Below, in pieces: positions 53,414-62,662 of a stretch of 64,000 bases of DNA. The translations under genes and the position numbers were made by a program. Every line of letters starts with the position of its first letter. Position 1 is the first letter of the stretch. The stretch comes from Leifsonia tongyongensis (GTDB lineage Bacteria > Actinomycetota > Actinomycetes > Actinomycetales > Microbacteriaceae), in contig NZ_JAAGWY010000002.1 of assembly GCF_010686705.1 (NCBI RefSeq), forward strand, positions 706,001 through 770,000, in the 5' to 3' direction. The notes under the pieces are model-generated. The model saw only the letters and a list, made by a program, of their open reading frames with translations, did no database searches and was not told the origin of the DNA.

Positions 53414-55073
53414 GGCTGAGCTCCCCCACTGCTATGACGGCGTCGGCTGCGCCGATCACCGCAGCTCGATGGCTCACGACGACGACCGTGCGTCCCGCTG
53501 CGGCGAGTTCGCGCAGCCGGACCACGAGCTCCGCCTCGGTCTGGTCGTCGAGCGCGGAGGACGGCTCGTCGAGCAGGAGCACGGGGCAGTCGCGTTCGAG
53601 CATCCGGTAGACAGCGCGGGCGACAGCGATCCGCTGCGCCTGGCCTCCCGAGAGTCCTGCACCTCCCACGCCGAGGATCGTGGCGGGCGACAGCTCGTCG
53701 GCCGCCGCCAGGGAGAGGGCCAGGATGACCCGGTCCTCGCGATAGAGGTCGGTGCCGAGCGCGATGTTCTCCCCCACCGTGCCGGCAGACAGCGCCGGCC
53801 GCTGCCCTGACCACGCGACCAGGTCGCGAGGCTCGCGTTCCCTGGGTGGATGCTCGCCGACGCCGATCCGGATGTCGCCGTCGAAATCCGTGAAACCGAG
53901 CAGCGCTGCGATGAGGCTCGACTTTCCCGCGCCACTCGGGCCCGCCACGACGGTCAGCGCCCCGGGCTCGAATCGCGCGCTGAAATCACGGACGCCGTCG
54001 ACACCGCCGTACTCGACCGACACCGAGTCGATCACAATCGCTCCGTCGGCCAGCGTCGGGTCCAGTCGCGGCGCAGAGCGCGTCGTGCGCTCACCCCTGT
54101 CAGCGGCTGCCCCGCGCCCCTTGTCCTCGTCGAGGATGCTGAACGCGTGCTCCGCTGCGGCGATGCCCTCCGTCGCGGCATGGTAGCTGCTGCCGATGTT
54201 GCGGACGGGGAGGAACGCCTCCGGCGCCAGCAGCAGCACGAAGAGACCGACCCCGAGCGTGAGATCCCCCGACAGCAGCCGAAGGCCCACCTCCACCGCC
54301 ACGATCGCGACCGACAGGCTCGCTCCGAGTTCGAGGACGAACCCGCTGAGGAACGAGACCCGCAGCACCCGCATCGTGCGGACCCGGTACTCGTCGCTGA
54401 CCGCGCGGATCCGGTCGACCTGACGATGCTCCCTGCCGAACAGTTTGAGAGTGGCAAGACCGTTGACGACGTCGAGGAATGCGCGTGAGAGCCGGCCGAG
54501 CGTCTCCCACTGGCGCTGCTGGGCCGCCTGGGTCGCCCACCCGACGAGCACCATGAAAAGGGGAATCAGCGGAAGGGTCACGATGACGATCACGCCGCTC
54601 GTCGGGTCGCTCACCAGCATGACGACGACGATGAGCGGCGTCGCGATCGCCGTCATGACCAGCTGTGGAAGATACCGCGTGAAGTACCCGTCGAGGGCAT
54701 CGAGGCCTCGGCCCGCAGTCAGGGTCACGTCGGCCGTGCTGCGGGACGCGAGCCAGGATGGCCCGAGCCGGCCGATGGCCGTGAGAAGGGAGGCACGCAG
54801 CTGCCCGATCGAACGGGCGCCACCCCGGGTGGCGGTGAGATCGGCCAGCCAGAGCAACAGCCCACGGACTGCGACGACGGCGACCAGCACCGCCAGAAGG
54901 CCGCCGAGCTCTGCGAGTCGCTCACCCGCGATCGCCCGGACGACCAGCTGTGTGACGATCCAGGCGAAGGCGACGATGCACACGGCCTGCGCACACGCGA
55001 GGATGCCGCCCAGCCCGAGCATGGTGCGCGCCACCGACGCGTACGCGAGGAGGCGCCGATCGAGAGGTCTCAC
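53406..55073 (-). CDS. cydD: Heterodimeric thiol/heme ABC exporter subunit CydD
   Basis: A 555-residue half-transporter, partner of CydC. The membrane domain is followed by an ATPase with Walker A GPSGAGKSSL, signature LSGGQAQRIAVARAVY and Walker B PVLLLDEPSSALD. I chose the GTG at 55073, giving VRPLDRRLLAYAS as in relatives; an ATG at 55103 would overlap cydB by 26 bp. It lies 4 bp after cydB in the cydABDC order. Confidence 0.93.
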   Translation of the reverse strand: MRPLDRRLLAYASVARTMLGLGGILACAQAVCIVAFAWIVTQLVVRAIAGERLAELGGLLAVLVAVVAVRGLLLWLADLTATRGGARSIGQLRASLLTAIGRLGPSWLASRSTADVTLTAGRGLDALDGYFTRYLPQLVMTAIATPLIVVVMLVSDPTSGVIVIVTLPLIPLFMVLVGWATQAAQQRQWETLGRLSRAFLDVVNGLATLKLFGREHRQVDRIRAVSDEYRVRTMRVLRVSFLSGFVLELGASLSVAIVAVEVGLRLLSGDLTLGVGLFVLLLAPEAFLPVRNIGSSYHAATEGIAAAEHAFSILDEDKGRGAAADRGERTTRSAPRLDPTLADGAIVIDSVSVEYGGVDGVRDFSARFEPGALTVVAGPSGAGKSSLIAALLGFTDFDGDIRIGVGEHPPREREPRDLVAWSGQRPALSAGTVGENIALGTDLYREDRVILALSLAAADELSPATILGVGGAGLSGGQAQRIAVARAVYRMLERDCPVLLLDEPSSALDDQTEAELVVRLRELAAAGRTVVVVSHRAAVIGAADAVIAVGELSHA

Positions 55074-55077
55074 GCGA

Positions 55078-56094
55078 TCAGCCGGCCGCCGAATGCGCGA
55101 CATCGGACGGGATGCTCGCCCGCGAAAGGCGCTTGCGGAAGATCCAGTAGGTCCAGCCCTGGTAGAGGACGACCAGCGGGAGGAACACGAGGGCCGTCCA
55201 GCTCATCACCGTGAGGGTGTAGGGCGTGCTCGACGCATTGCGGATCGTCAGGCTGTTGGCCGGATCCGTCGCCGGCATCACGTTCGGGAACAGGTTCGCG
55301 AACAGGGCGATCACCGCGAACGCGATCGTCAGGGCCATGAACAGGAAGGACCACCCCTCCGCTCCCCGCAGGTTCGCGACCCACGACAGGACAAGAGCGA
55401 CCGCTGCGATGAGGGCGAGGATCGTGAAGCCGACGCTGAAATGCGCAATACCGGTCCAGAGGAGGAAAGCAGCAGCGACCACGATCGCGATCACGCCCGA
55501 GCGTGAAGCGAGTCTCCGGGCGCGCTCACGGATGTCGCCTTCCGTCTTCAACGAGACGAAGACGACCCCGTGGGTGAAGAACAGCAGGAGGGTCGTCAGG
55601 CCGCCGAGCAGGGCGTACGGGTTCAGCAGGTCGAAGAGGGTTCCCGTGTAGTTGTGGTGCGCATCCAGAGCGACCCCCTGCACGATGTTCGCGAACGCGA
55701 CCCCCCACAGCAACGCGGGAACGGCCGAGCCGACGACGATCATGCCGTCGAACCAGGCCTTCCAACGGGAATCCGGTCGCTGGTGACGGTACTCGAACGA
55801 GACACCGCGCGCGATCAGCGCGAGCAGAATCAGCAGCAGTGCGAGGTAGAAACCGCTGAAGAGCGTCGCATACCATTCGGGGAACGCCGCAAAGAGGCAT
55901 GCGCCTGCGACGATCAGCCACGTCTCGTTGAGGTCCCAGACCGGCCCGATCGTGTTGATCATGACCCGGCGGTCGACGTCGTCCTTGCCGAGGAAGGGCA
56001 GCGCCATCCCGACCCCGAAATCGAAGCCGTCCAGCACGAAGTAGCCCACGAACAGGCCGGCGACGATCCAGAACCAGAGAATTGTCAGATCCAT
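55078..56094 (-). CDS. cydB: Cytochrome bd ubiquinol oxidase subunit II
   Basis: A 338-residue membrane subunit of the high-affinity terminal oxidase. It begins MDLTILWFWIVAGLFVGYFVLDGFDFGVGMALPFLG, the classical CydB N-terminus, and ends with the usual hydrophobic bundle (WTALVFLPLVVLYQGWTYWIFRKR). The Shine-Dalgarno TAGGAG is 6 nt before the ATG; a GTG one codon earlier is possible. It is 9 bp after cydA. Confidence 0.97.
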   Translation of the reverse strand: MDLTILWFWIVAGLFVGYFVLDGFDFGVGMALPFLGKDDVDRRVMINTIGPVWDLNETWLIVAGACLFAAFPEWYATLFSGFYLALLLILLALIARGVSFEYRHQRPDSRWKAWFDGMIVVGSAVPALLWGVAFANIVQGVALDAHHNYTGTLFDLLNPYALLGGLTTLLLFFTHGVVFVSLKTEGDIRERARRLASRSGVIAIVVAAAFLLWTGIAHFSVGFTILALIAAVALVLSWVANLRGAEGWSFLFMALTIAFAVIALFANLFPNVMPATDPANSLTIRNASSTPYTLTVMSWTALVFLPLVVLYQGWTYWIFRKRLSRASIPSDVAHSAAG

Positions 56095-56103
56095 CACGCG
56101 CTC

Positions 56104-57513
56104 CTAGTAGACCGTCGCCAGGGGGGCGATCTCGCCCGATTCGTCCCGTGGCTCCTCAATGGGGTCGGGACCCTTCTGAGCCGCACGCTTGACGAGGCGG
56201 AACTCCACCACCGCCAGGATGCCGTAGATGAGGGTGAACGCGATCAGCGAGATCAGCACCGTGACCCCGGTGACCTCGGGCGACACACCGTTCGTCGTCT
56301 TCATCAGGCTGAACACGATCCACGGCTGCCGGCCCATCTCGGTGAAGATCCAGCCCATGATCATCGCGCCGAGCGAGAGCGGGAACGCCCAGATGGCGAT
56401 CCTCCAGACCCAGCGGGCCGGCGAACGACCCCTTCGCGTGACCCAGAGGCCGGCGATCGCGATCAGGACGTGGAGGAGACCGAGGCCGATCATCCACCGG
56501 AACGCCCAGTACGTCACCCAGATGATCGGCGTGTAGTCGCCCGGACCGTACAGCTGGACGTACTGCGCCTGGAGTTCGTTGATTCCCTCGACGGTGCCGT
56601 TGAGCGTGTGCGTCGAAAGGAACGACAGCAGGTACGGGATGCGGATGGAGAAGAGTTCATGCACACCGTCCGGTGTGCCCCAGGTGAAGATCGAGAACGA
56701 GGCATTGGCGCCGGTCGCCGTGTGGTACAGCGCCTCGGCAGCCGCCATCTTCATGGGCTGCGTCGCCACCATGACGAGGCCCAGCTGGTCGCCCGTCAGA
56801 ACGGTGAGGACGCCCGCGATGATCATGGCCCACAAACCGAATTTGAGGGCGGGGCGCATGGTCTCGAGATTGCGTCCGCGGGACAGATGCCACGCCGCGA
56901 CCGTGATCACAAGGCCGGCCGCGACCATGAAGCACGCCACCAGCGTGTGCGGGAAGGCTGCGAGCGCGACCTTGTTCGTGAGAAGGGCCCAGATGTCGGT
57001 CAGTTCGGCACGCCCACGTGCATCGTTCAGGGTGAAGCCGACCGGCCACTGCATGAACGCGTTCGCTGCGATGATGAAGTAGGCCGACAGGATCGTGCCG
57101 ACGGCCACCATCCAGATGCTCGCGAGGTGGAGCCCCCGGGGCAATCTGCTCCAGCCGAAGATCCACAGGCCGATGAACGTCGCTTCGAGGAAGAACGCAA
57201 GCAAGCCTTCGAACGCCAGCGGGGCACCGAACACGTCGCCGACGAATCGGGAGTATGACGACCAGTTCATGCCGAACTGGAACTCCTGAACGATGCCGGT
57301 CACGACACCCATAGCGAAGTTGATCAGGAAGATCTTGCCGAAGAAATGCGTCAACTGCAGGTAATGCACCTTGCCGGTGCGGTACCAGGCGGTCTGGAAG
57401 ATCGCGACTGTGGTAGCCATCCCGATCGTGATCGGCACGAACAGGAAGTGGTAGATCGTGGTCAGACCGAACTGCCAGCGAGCCAGCAGCAGGGCATCCA
57501 GAGCGTCGTTCAC
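56104..57513 (-). CDS. cydA: Cytochrome bd ubiquinol oxidase subunit I
   Basis: A 469-residue heme-bearing subunit that reduces O2 with quinol electrons. The b595 ligand is His22 (GLTTIYHFLFVP). AMGVVTGIVQEFQFGMNWSSYSRFVGDVFG and GWSRLPRGLHLASIW are conserved. The Q loop is short, giving the actinobacterial-type length. It starts with GTG at 57513 with GAGGAG 7 nt upstream. It heads cydABDC and diverges from a TetR gene that may control it. Confidence 0.97.
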   Translation of the reverse strand: MNDALDALLLARWQFGLTTIYHFLFVPITIGMATTVAIFQTAWYRTGKVHYLQLTHFFGKIFLINFAMGVVTGIVQEFQFGMNWSSYSRFVGDVFGAPLAFEGLLAFFLEATFIGLWIFGWSRLPRGLHLASIWMVAVGTILSAYFIIAANAFMQWPVGFTLNDARGRAELTDIWALLTNKVALAAFPHTLVACFMVAAGLVITVAAWHLSRGRNLETMRPALKFGLWAMIIAGVLTVLTGDQLGLVMVATQPMKMAAAEALYHTATGANASFSIFTWGTPDGVHELFSIRIPYLLSFLSTHTLNGTVEGINELQAQYVQLYGPGDYTPIIWVTYWAFRWMIGLGLLHVLIAIAGLWVTRRGRSPARWVWRIAIWAFPLSLGAMIMGWIFTEMGRQPWIVFSLMKTTNGVSPEVTGVTVLISLIAFTLIYGILAVVEFRLVKRAAQKGPDPIEEPRDESGEIAPLATVY

Positions 57514-57596
57514 GCAGTACTCCTCAGGGAACGGCCGAATCTCGGTCGCATCATCGACGGAGCTTCCGGCAGGATGGTGATTCCTGTGGAGGCGAA

Positions 57597-57629
57597 CGCT
57601 TGGCGCGTCCGTCTCCAACCTACCAAGCG
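57597..57629. promoter_or_regulatory. Inverted repeat between cydA and the TetR gene
   Basis: CGCTTGG (57597-57603) and CCAAGCG (57623-57629) form a perfect 7-bp inverted repeat with a 19-nt spacer in the 173-bp divergent gap. It could be the operator of the adjacent TetR-type protein. Confidence 0.4.
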
Positions 57630-57674
57630 CCCGGTGCCGAGCAGAATCGGATCTCGGTGCGTTGCGTAAGCCAG

Positions 57675-57680
57675 TAGCAT
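57675..57680 (+). promoter_or_regulatory. Possible -10 element of a leaderless promoter for the TetR gene
   Basis: TAGCAT fits TANNNT and ends 6 nt before the GTG start; no Shine-Dalgarno is present. Confidence 0.35.
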
Positions 57681-57686
57681 CGTGTC

Positions 57687-58283
57687 GTGTCCACGCCGAA
57701 GAAGGGTTCGTACGCCAAGGGTCTCGCCAAGCGCGAAGAGATCCTGACAACAGCCCTGGAGGTCTTCGCCGAGCGGGGTTACCGGCGCGCGTCGCTGCGT
57801 GAGATCGCTGAAGCGGTCGGTCTCAGCCAGGCGGGGCTCCTGCACCATTTCAGCTCGAAGGAGGAGCTCTTCGCCGAAGTCCTGCGCAAGCGCGACGAAG
57901 CGGACCTGGCCTCGGCTGCAGAGCACGACGATCCGTTCCAGGGACTGGTCGATGCCATGCGTCACAATGCGGAGGTCCCGGGTCTCGTGCACCTGTATGC
58001 GACCATCTCGGCGGAGGCGGCCGACGAGAGTCACCCGGGCCACGACTACTTCGTCGAACGCTATCGCTTCTTCATCGACCAGCTCGCCCAGTACATCGCG
58101 TCTGAACAGCGGGCGGGCCGGCTCGACCCGACGCTGGACGCCCGTGAAGTCGCCAGGCTCGTCATAGCTGTCGCCGACGGGATGCAGGTGCAGTGGATGC
58201 TCGACGACACGGCCGACATGGCCTCGTCGGTCGAATATCTCTGGTCGCTCGTCAAGCGGCTGCGCTCACCGTCGACCGACTAG
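57687..58283 (+). CDS. TetR/AcrR family transcriptional regulator
   Basis: A 198-residue repressor-type protein. The N-terminal HTH is ASLREIAEAVGLSQAGLLHHF (about residues 35-55), preceded by REEILTTALEVFAERGYR. The C-terminal ligand domain is of the common actinobacterial type (VPGLVHLYATISAEAADESHPGHDYF). It starts with GTG. It diverges from cydA, so control of cydABDC and of itself is likely but not shown. Confidence 0.92.
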   Translation: MSTPKKGSYAKGLAKREEILTTALEVFAERGYRRASLREIAEAVGLSQAGLLHHFSSKEELFAEVLRKRDEADLASAAEHDDPFQGLVDAMRHNAEVPGLVHLYATISAEAADESHPGHDYFVERYRFFIDQLAQYIASEQRAGRLDPTLDAREVARLVIAVADGMQVQWMLDDTADMASSVEYLWSLVKRLRSPSTD

Positions 58284-58289
58284 CCGGAT

Positions 58290-58340
58290 CACGATGAAGG
58301 GCGGCGAGCCGGGTCGTCCGGCCCGCCGCCCTTCATCGTG
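58290..58340. terminator. Strong bidirectional terminator
   Basis: CACGATGAAGGGCGGC (58290-58305) pairs perfectly with GCCGCCCTTCATCGTG (58325-58340), a 16-bp stem, with further pairing in the loop. It lies between the TetR gene and the betaine-type binding protein gene, which converge. Confidence 0.9.
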
Positions 58341-58346
58341 CGAACG

Positions 58347-59273
58347 TCAGCCCAGGTTGTGGTCGGCTAGCCACTTCTTGGCGGCATCTGCCGGCGACAC
58401 CTTCTGCGCGCCCTGGTTGTCGCTGTTCAGCGCGATCAGGTCAGCGGTGGTCAGGGCGGCGTCGACCTTGTTGAGGACGTCCTTGACGGTGCTGTTCACC
58501 TTCTTCGAGTTGATCAGCGGAAGCACGTTCTGGGCGAGGATCATGTGCTTCGGGTCCTCGAGGGTCACGAAGTTGTTGTCCTTGATGGCAGGCGTGGTCG
58601 TGTAGATGTCGGCGAGCTGCACCGATCCGTTCTTCAGCGCAGTGACCGTTGCGGGACCGCCGCTGTCGTTGATCGGCTTCAGCGCGGCGGTGACGCCGTA
58701 CTGGCTCTTCAGCCCGGGAATCCCGTAGGGCCGCGTGGCGAACTCAGGGTTCGCCGCGACGGTCAACGGGACCTTGACGGCAGCGAGATCGGCCAGCGAC
58801 TTGACGTTGTATTTGTCGGAGAACGCTTTGGTCACGTTGTACGAGTCGGCGTCCTGGGCCTGCGACTGGTTGAGCACTTCGAATCCTGCGGGGAGCGCCT
58901 TCTGCAGGGCCGAGTACACATCGTCGCTCGACTGCGCGGTGGCGGTCTTGTCGTAGAACTGAAGCAGGTTTCCGCTGTACTCCGGAATAAGGTCGATCGA
59001 GCCGTCCTTGAGGGCGGCTAGGTAGACATCGCGCTGGCCGATACTGAGATTGCGGTTGACCTTGACCCCCTTCGCCTCGAGGGCCTGAGCATAGATCTCA
59101 GCGATGATCTGGGATTCGCCGAACGCAGCCGAGCCGACCGTTATGGTGCCGGCGGAGCTCGAGGAGGTGCTGCCGCTGTCAAGCGCATTGCCGGACGAGC
59201 AGGCGCTGAGAGCTAGCAACGCCCCCGCGGCGAGCACGCCTGCGGCGATGCGGCCTCTTCTTGATGCAAACAT
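58347..59273 (-). CDS. Glycine betaine/choline-type ABC transporter substrate-binding lipoprotein
   Basis: A 308-residue receptor of the OpuAC family. The lipobox is LSAC with Cys at residue 25. The domain begins TITVGSAAFGESQIIAEIYAQALEAKGVKVNRNLSIGQRDVYLAALKDGSIDLIPEYSGNL, the hallmark of choline/betaine/carnitine receptors. Last gene of a four-gene importer operon (ATPase, two permeases, receptor). Whether it takes betaine, choline or another osmolyte cannot be read off. Confidence 0.92.
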   Translation of the reverse strand: MFASRRGRIAAGVLAAGALLALSACSSGNALDSGSTSSSSAGTITVGSAAFGESQIIAEIYAQALEAKGVKVNRNLSIGQRDVYLAALKDGSIDLIPEYSGNLLQFYDKTATAQSSDDVYSALQKALPAGFEVLNQSQAQDADSYNVTKAFSDKYNVKSLADLAAVKVPLTVAANPEFATRPYGIPGLKSQYGVTAALKPINDSGGPATVTALKNGSVQLADIYTTTPAIKDNNFVTLEDPKHMILAQNVLPLINSKKVNSTVKDVLNKVDAALTTADLIALNSDNQGAQKVSPADAAKKWLADHNLG

Positions 59274-59291
59274 GATTCTTCCTTTTCTTCT

Positions 59292-60038
59292 CTACTCGGT
59301 GGTGCTTTCCTGGATGGGCACACCCACCACCGCACGAGGACGCGAAGTCTTCACACGGACATCTGTGACACGGGAGACGATGACGCCCCGCGGTACGACA
59401 AGGCGCTGGATGATCGCGAATACGCCGTCGGTGACGAGGGCGAGCAGGACGACGAGAATCGACCCCGCGAGCATCTCGTCGTATGCACGGACCGACAACC
59501 CGTCGATCAGGTACCGGCCGAGCCCGCCGACGGGCAGGAACGCCGCGACCGTCCATGTCGCGATGACCTGCAGCATCGCGGATCGAAGACCGCCGATCAT
59601 CAGCGGCAGCGCGAGCGGCAGCTCGACCTTCCGGAGAACCTGCATTTCGGTCATGCCCATGGCGCGCGCCGCATCGACCGTGCTCTTGTCGACCGCATCG
59701 ATGCCCGCGTAGGCACCCGCGAGCACGGGCGGGATCGCAAGGATGGTGAGGGCGATCAGCGGTGAGGTGATGTCGAGTCCGCCGAGCTCCAGTGCCAGAA
59801 ACACGACGAGGCCGAGCGTCGGAATCGCCCTGAGCGCACCGGAGATCGAGACAGCCACTCCCCGGCCGCGGCCCGTATGCCCGATCGCGAGTCCGATGGG
59901 TATCGCGATGACGGCAGCGATCAGAAGAGTCAGCCCGGAATACCAGATGTGCTCCCACATCCGCGTCGGAATGCCGTCCGGTCCCACCCAGTGGGCCGGA
60001 TCGCTGAGCCAGGCAAATGCCGCGACGAAGTTGATCAT
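59292..60038 (-). CDS. Betaine/choline-type ABC transporter permease (second)
   Basis: A 248-residue permease of the ProW/OpuBB type with about six helices. The EAA loop is STVDAARAMGMTEMQVLRKVELPLALP. Its ATG overlaps the preceding permease stop by 4 bp. Confidence 0.93.
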   Translation of the reverse strand: MINFVAAFAWLSDPAHWVGPDGIPTRMWEHIWYSGLTLLIAAVIAIPIGLAIGHTGRGRGVAVSISGALRAIPTLGLVVFLALELGGLDITSPLIALTILAIPPVLAGAYAGIDAVDKSTVDAARAMGMTEMQVLRKVELPLALPLMIGGLRSAMLQVIATWTVAAFLPVGGLGRYLIDGLSVRAYDEMLAGSILVVLLALVTDGVFAIIQRLVVPRGVIVSRVTDVRVKTSRPRAVVGVPIQESTTE

Positions 60039-60739
60039 GCTTCCGTCACCACCCGCAACTGCTCGCGGCGAACAGCCCTGCGGCTGCGCTTGTCGATCCG
60101 TGTCCAGGGCATCAGCAGGCGGCCGAGGATCAGGAGGATGCCGTCGAACGCGAACGCGATCGCCATCACGGCCAGGATGCCGACCACCACTTCTTCGGGG
60201 AAGGAGCGCTGGTAGCCGTCGATGAAGAGGTTGCCCAGGTTGTTGACCCCGATCAGCGACCCGACGCTCACGAGGCTGACGGTGCTCACCGAGACCACCC
60301 GCAGGCCCGCCAGGAGAACGGGCCCGGCCAGCGGCAGCTCGACTGCCCAGAACCGGCGCCAGCTCGAGAAGCCCACAGCGGTCGCCGACTGCAGCACGTC
60401 ACCGGAGACGGACCCGAGCGCATCGGCCGTCGTTCTCACCATCAGGGCCAGAGCGTAGATCGTGAGCGCCACGATCACGTTGATCGGGTTCAGGATCTTC
60501 GTTCCGATCAGTGAAGGCATCGCGATGAAGAGTGGGAGCGACGGAATCGTGTACAGGATGCCGCCGATCGTCAGCAGGGTTCCGCGCGTCGCGTGATACC
60601 GATTGGCGATCCACCCGATCGGAAGCGAGAGCAGGAAGCCGAAGACGATGGGGGGGATGCTCAGACCGATGTGGATGACAGTGAGGTCCCAGACCTGGCC
60701 GTAGTCGATGAGGCCGAAATTCGACCACAGCCAGCTCAC
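60035..60739 (-). CDS. Betaine/choline-type ABC transporter permease (first)
   Basis: A 234-residue permease, paralogous to the next one. The EAA-type loop is VLQSATAVGFSSWRRFWAVELPLAGPVLLAG. It starts with GTG, overlapping the ATPase stop by 4 bp. The two permeases probably form a heterodimer. Confidence 0.93.
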   Translation of the reverse strand: MSWLWSNFGLIDYGQVWDLTVIHIGLSIPPIVFGFLLSLPIGWIANRYHATRGTLLTIGGILYTIPSLPLFIAMPSLIGTKILNPINVIVALTIYALALMVRTTADALGSVSGDVLQSATAVGFSSWRRFWAVELPLAGPVLLAGLRVVSVSTVSLVSVGSLIGVNNLGNLFIDGYQRSFPEEVVVGILAVMAIAFAFDGILLILGRLLMPWTRIDKRSRRAVRREQLRVVTEA

Positions 60740-61620
60740 GGCGCTTCCTCACCCTGCGCCGGAGCACCCGCGCCCATGAGGGTCGCGGCCTTTGCTTCGT
60801 GGGCGGAATCGGCGGAGAGCACGCCTGCGGTGCGCCCGTCGCTGTCGACCAGGACGTCGCCGGTCGGGGTCTGTTCGATGTGCAGGGAGCGCTTGCCCCG
60901 GTCGGCGCCGACGAACGACGCGACGAAGTCGTCGGCGGGGTCGCTGAGGATCTCGGCGGGAGTGCCCTTCTGAGCCACGATCCCGCCGGTACGGAAGATC
61001 ACCACCTGTTCACCGAGGAGGAAGGCCTCGTCGATGTCGTGCGTGACGAAGACGACCGTCTTGTCGAGTTCACGCTGGAGGTGCAGGAGCTCCTGCTGGA
61101 GGTCGTCGCGCACGATGGGGTCGACCGCTCCGAACGGTTCATCCATGAGCAGGATGTTCGGGTCGACGGCGAGTCCGCGTGCCACTCCGACGCGCTGCTG
61201 CTGGCCGCCCGACAGCTGGCTCGGATACTTGTCGGCGAGCGACCTGTCGAGCCCGACGGTGTCCATCAGCTCCAGCGCGTTCTCGCGGGCGACCCGCTTC
61301 TTCACGCCGCGCAGGAGGGGCACCGTCGCGATGTTGTCGACGACCTTGCGGTGCGGCAGGAGGCCCGAGTTCTGCATGACATAGCCGATGCTGCGGCGCA
61401 GGTTCACCGGAGCCAGCGTCGAGATGTCTTCGCCGTCGATCTCGATGGTGCCGCTCGTCGGGTCGACCATCCTGTTGATCATGCGGAGGATTGTCGTCTT
61501 GCCACTGCCGGACGAACCGACGAGCACCGTGATCTTGCGCGACGGGATGATCAGCGAGAAGTCGCGAACGGCCACAGTTCCGTCGGGGAACTGCTTTGTC
61601 ACCGATCGGAATTCGATCAT
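60736..61620 (-). CDS. Betaine/choline-type ABC transporter ATP-binding protein
   Basis: A 294-residue ATPase of the ProV/OpuBA group. Walker A is GSSGSGKTT, signature [16 protein letters not shown], Walker B ILLMDEPFGAVDP, H-loop FVTHDIDEA. No CBS domain follows; the last 50 residues are Ala/Gly-rich (AGVLSADSAHEAKAATLMGAG). First gene of the operon, with its promoter in the 165-bp gap after the TetR gene. Confidence 0.94.
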   Translation of the reverse strand: MIEFRSVTKQFPDGTVAVRDFSLIIPSRKITVLVGSSGSGKTTILRMINRMVDPTSGTIEIDGEDISTLAPVNLRRSIGYVMQNSGLLPHRKVVDNIATVPLLRGVKKRVARENALELMDTVGLDRSLADKYPSQLSGGQQQRVGVARGLAVDPNILLMDEPFGAVDPIVRDDLQQELLHLQRELDKTVVFVTHDIDEAFLLGEQVVIFRTGGIVAQKGTPAEILSDPADDFVASFVGADRGKRSLHIEQTPTGDVLVDSDGRTAGVLSADSAHEAKAATLMGAGAPAQGEEAP

Positions 61621-61676
61621 CTATGCGGCTCATTCCTCGAGGAAGTTTTCGGATCAACACGTGCCAGATGTTCAAC

Positions 61677-61715
61677 CCAAACACCATTCGGAGCGTTTGG
61701 CAAAGACGGATTGCC
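61677..61715. promoter_or_regulatory. Inverted repeats before the betaine-type importer operon
   Basis: CCAAAC (61677-61682) and GTTTGG (61695-61700), followed by overlapping GGCAA (61699-61703) and TTGCC (61711-61715). The pair lies in the gap that must contain the importer promoter and may be the operator of the TetR-type protein encoded just upstream. Confidence 0.35.
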
Positions 61716-61785
61716 GTTTGTGAAGGGAATCTTCAGTATGAAACGCTGCCGCACACCACCGACATTCCGCCGGAGGCCGATCGAT

Positions 61786-62448
61786 TCAGTCGGTTGAGCC
61801 GTCGCCGTAGCGCTTCGCAAGGTATTCGCGGATGACCACACGGGCCTCCTCGATGAACGCCTCGTCTCCGCGCGGGTCGATGAGGAACGCCCGGGTGATC
61901 AGCGAGTCGGCGATCTCGACCGCGACCTCGAGACGGAAGTTCAGCTGGTCGCCCGCGGGGAGACCGAACTCCTCTGCGAGGATGTTGGCGAACTGGTGTG
62001 CGAAGAAGTCCTCCCCGAATCCGGCCCCGGCCGAGGCGGACTGGCGTTCGGCGTCGGTGAACCGGATGATCCGGAACCCCGGCTCGCTGCGGAACATCTC
62101 CACGAACGCGTCGATGGCGCACTCCATCGCATCCCACCAGTGCTCCGGCGATGCCTCGTGGATGGCCTCCACGACGGCAGCGCGATAGCGCTGGAGCGCC
62201 CGGTCGCGCAGCGCCTGCAACAGGACGATGCGGTCGGGGAAGTACCGGTAGACCGTTCCGATGGATGCGTCGGCCCGCTCAGCCACCATCGCGGTCGTCA
62301 GACGGTCGAAACCGATCTCGTCCACGACTTCGGCGGCGGCGTCGAGAAGAGCGTCGATTCGCGCGGCGCTGCGCTCCTGAATCGGCTCAGTGCGGACGAG
62401 AGGTGCTCCTGACTGGCTCTGGCCGGTCACGAGATCATTGATGGGCAC
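61786..62448 (-). CDS. TetR/AcrR family transcriptional regulator
   Basis: A 220-residue repressor-type protein. HTH region: FDRLTTAMVAERADASIGTVYRYFPDRIVLLQAL (residues 48-80; the recognition helix is ASIGTVYRYF). The ligand domain is of the TetR_C type. I chose the GTG at 62448 with AAGGAG upstream; the frame is open further but meets no family sequence. It lies directly upstream of the betaine-type importer operon on the same strand and is its likely regulator. Confidence 0.9.
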   Translation of the reverse strand: MPINDLVTGQSQSGAPLVRTEPIQERSAARIDALLDAAAEVVDEIGFDRLTTAMVAERADASIGTVYRYFPDRIVLLQALRDRALQRYRAAVVEAIHEASPEHWWDAMECAIDAFVEMFRSEPGFRIIRFTDAERQSASAGAGFGEDFFAHQFANILAEEFGLPAGDQLNFRLEVAVEIADSLITRAFLIDPRGDEAFIEEARVVIREYLAKRYGDGSTD

Positions 62449-62662
62449 TAGGGCTACTCCTTCTTTCCTGCATGTCCACAATACGGCGCTGCGGGTCCCC
62501 AGCCCTCCGGCAGGACGAACCCGCCATGACTGGATCATAAACCGGGAATCCCTCATTTTTGCTGTAAACCCGCTGGCGCGTCGCTGGAGGATCGGGTGAA
62601 GCTCCCCGAGCACGTGACAGCCGGCGTCCGGAACCACAGCGGTTCGTGAGAAACTGGCACAT

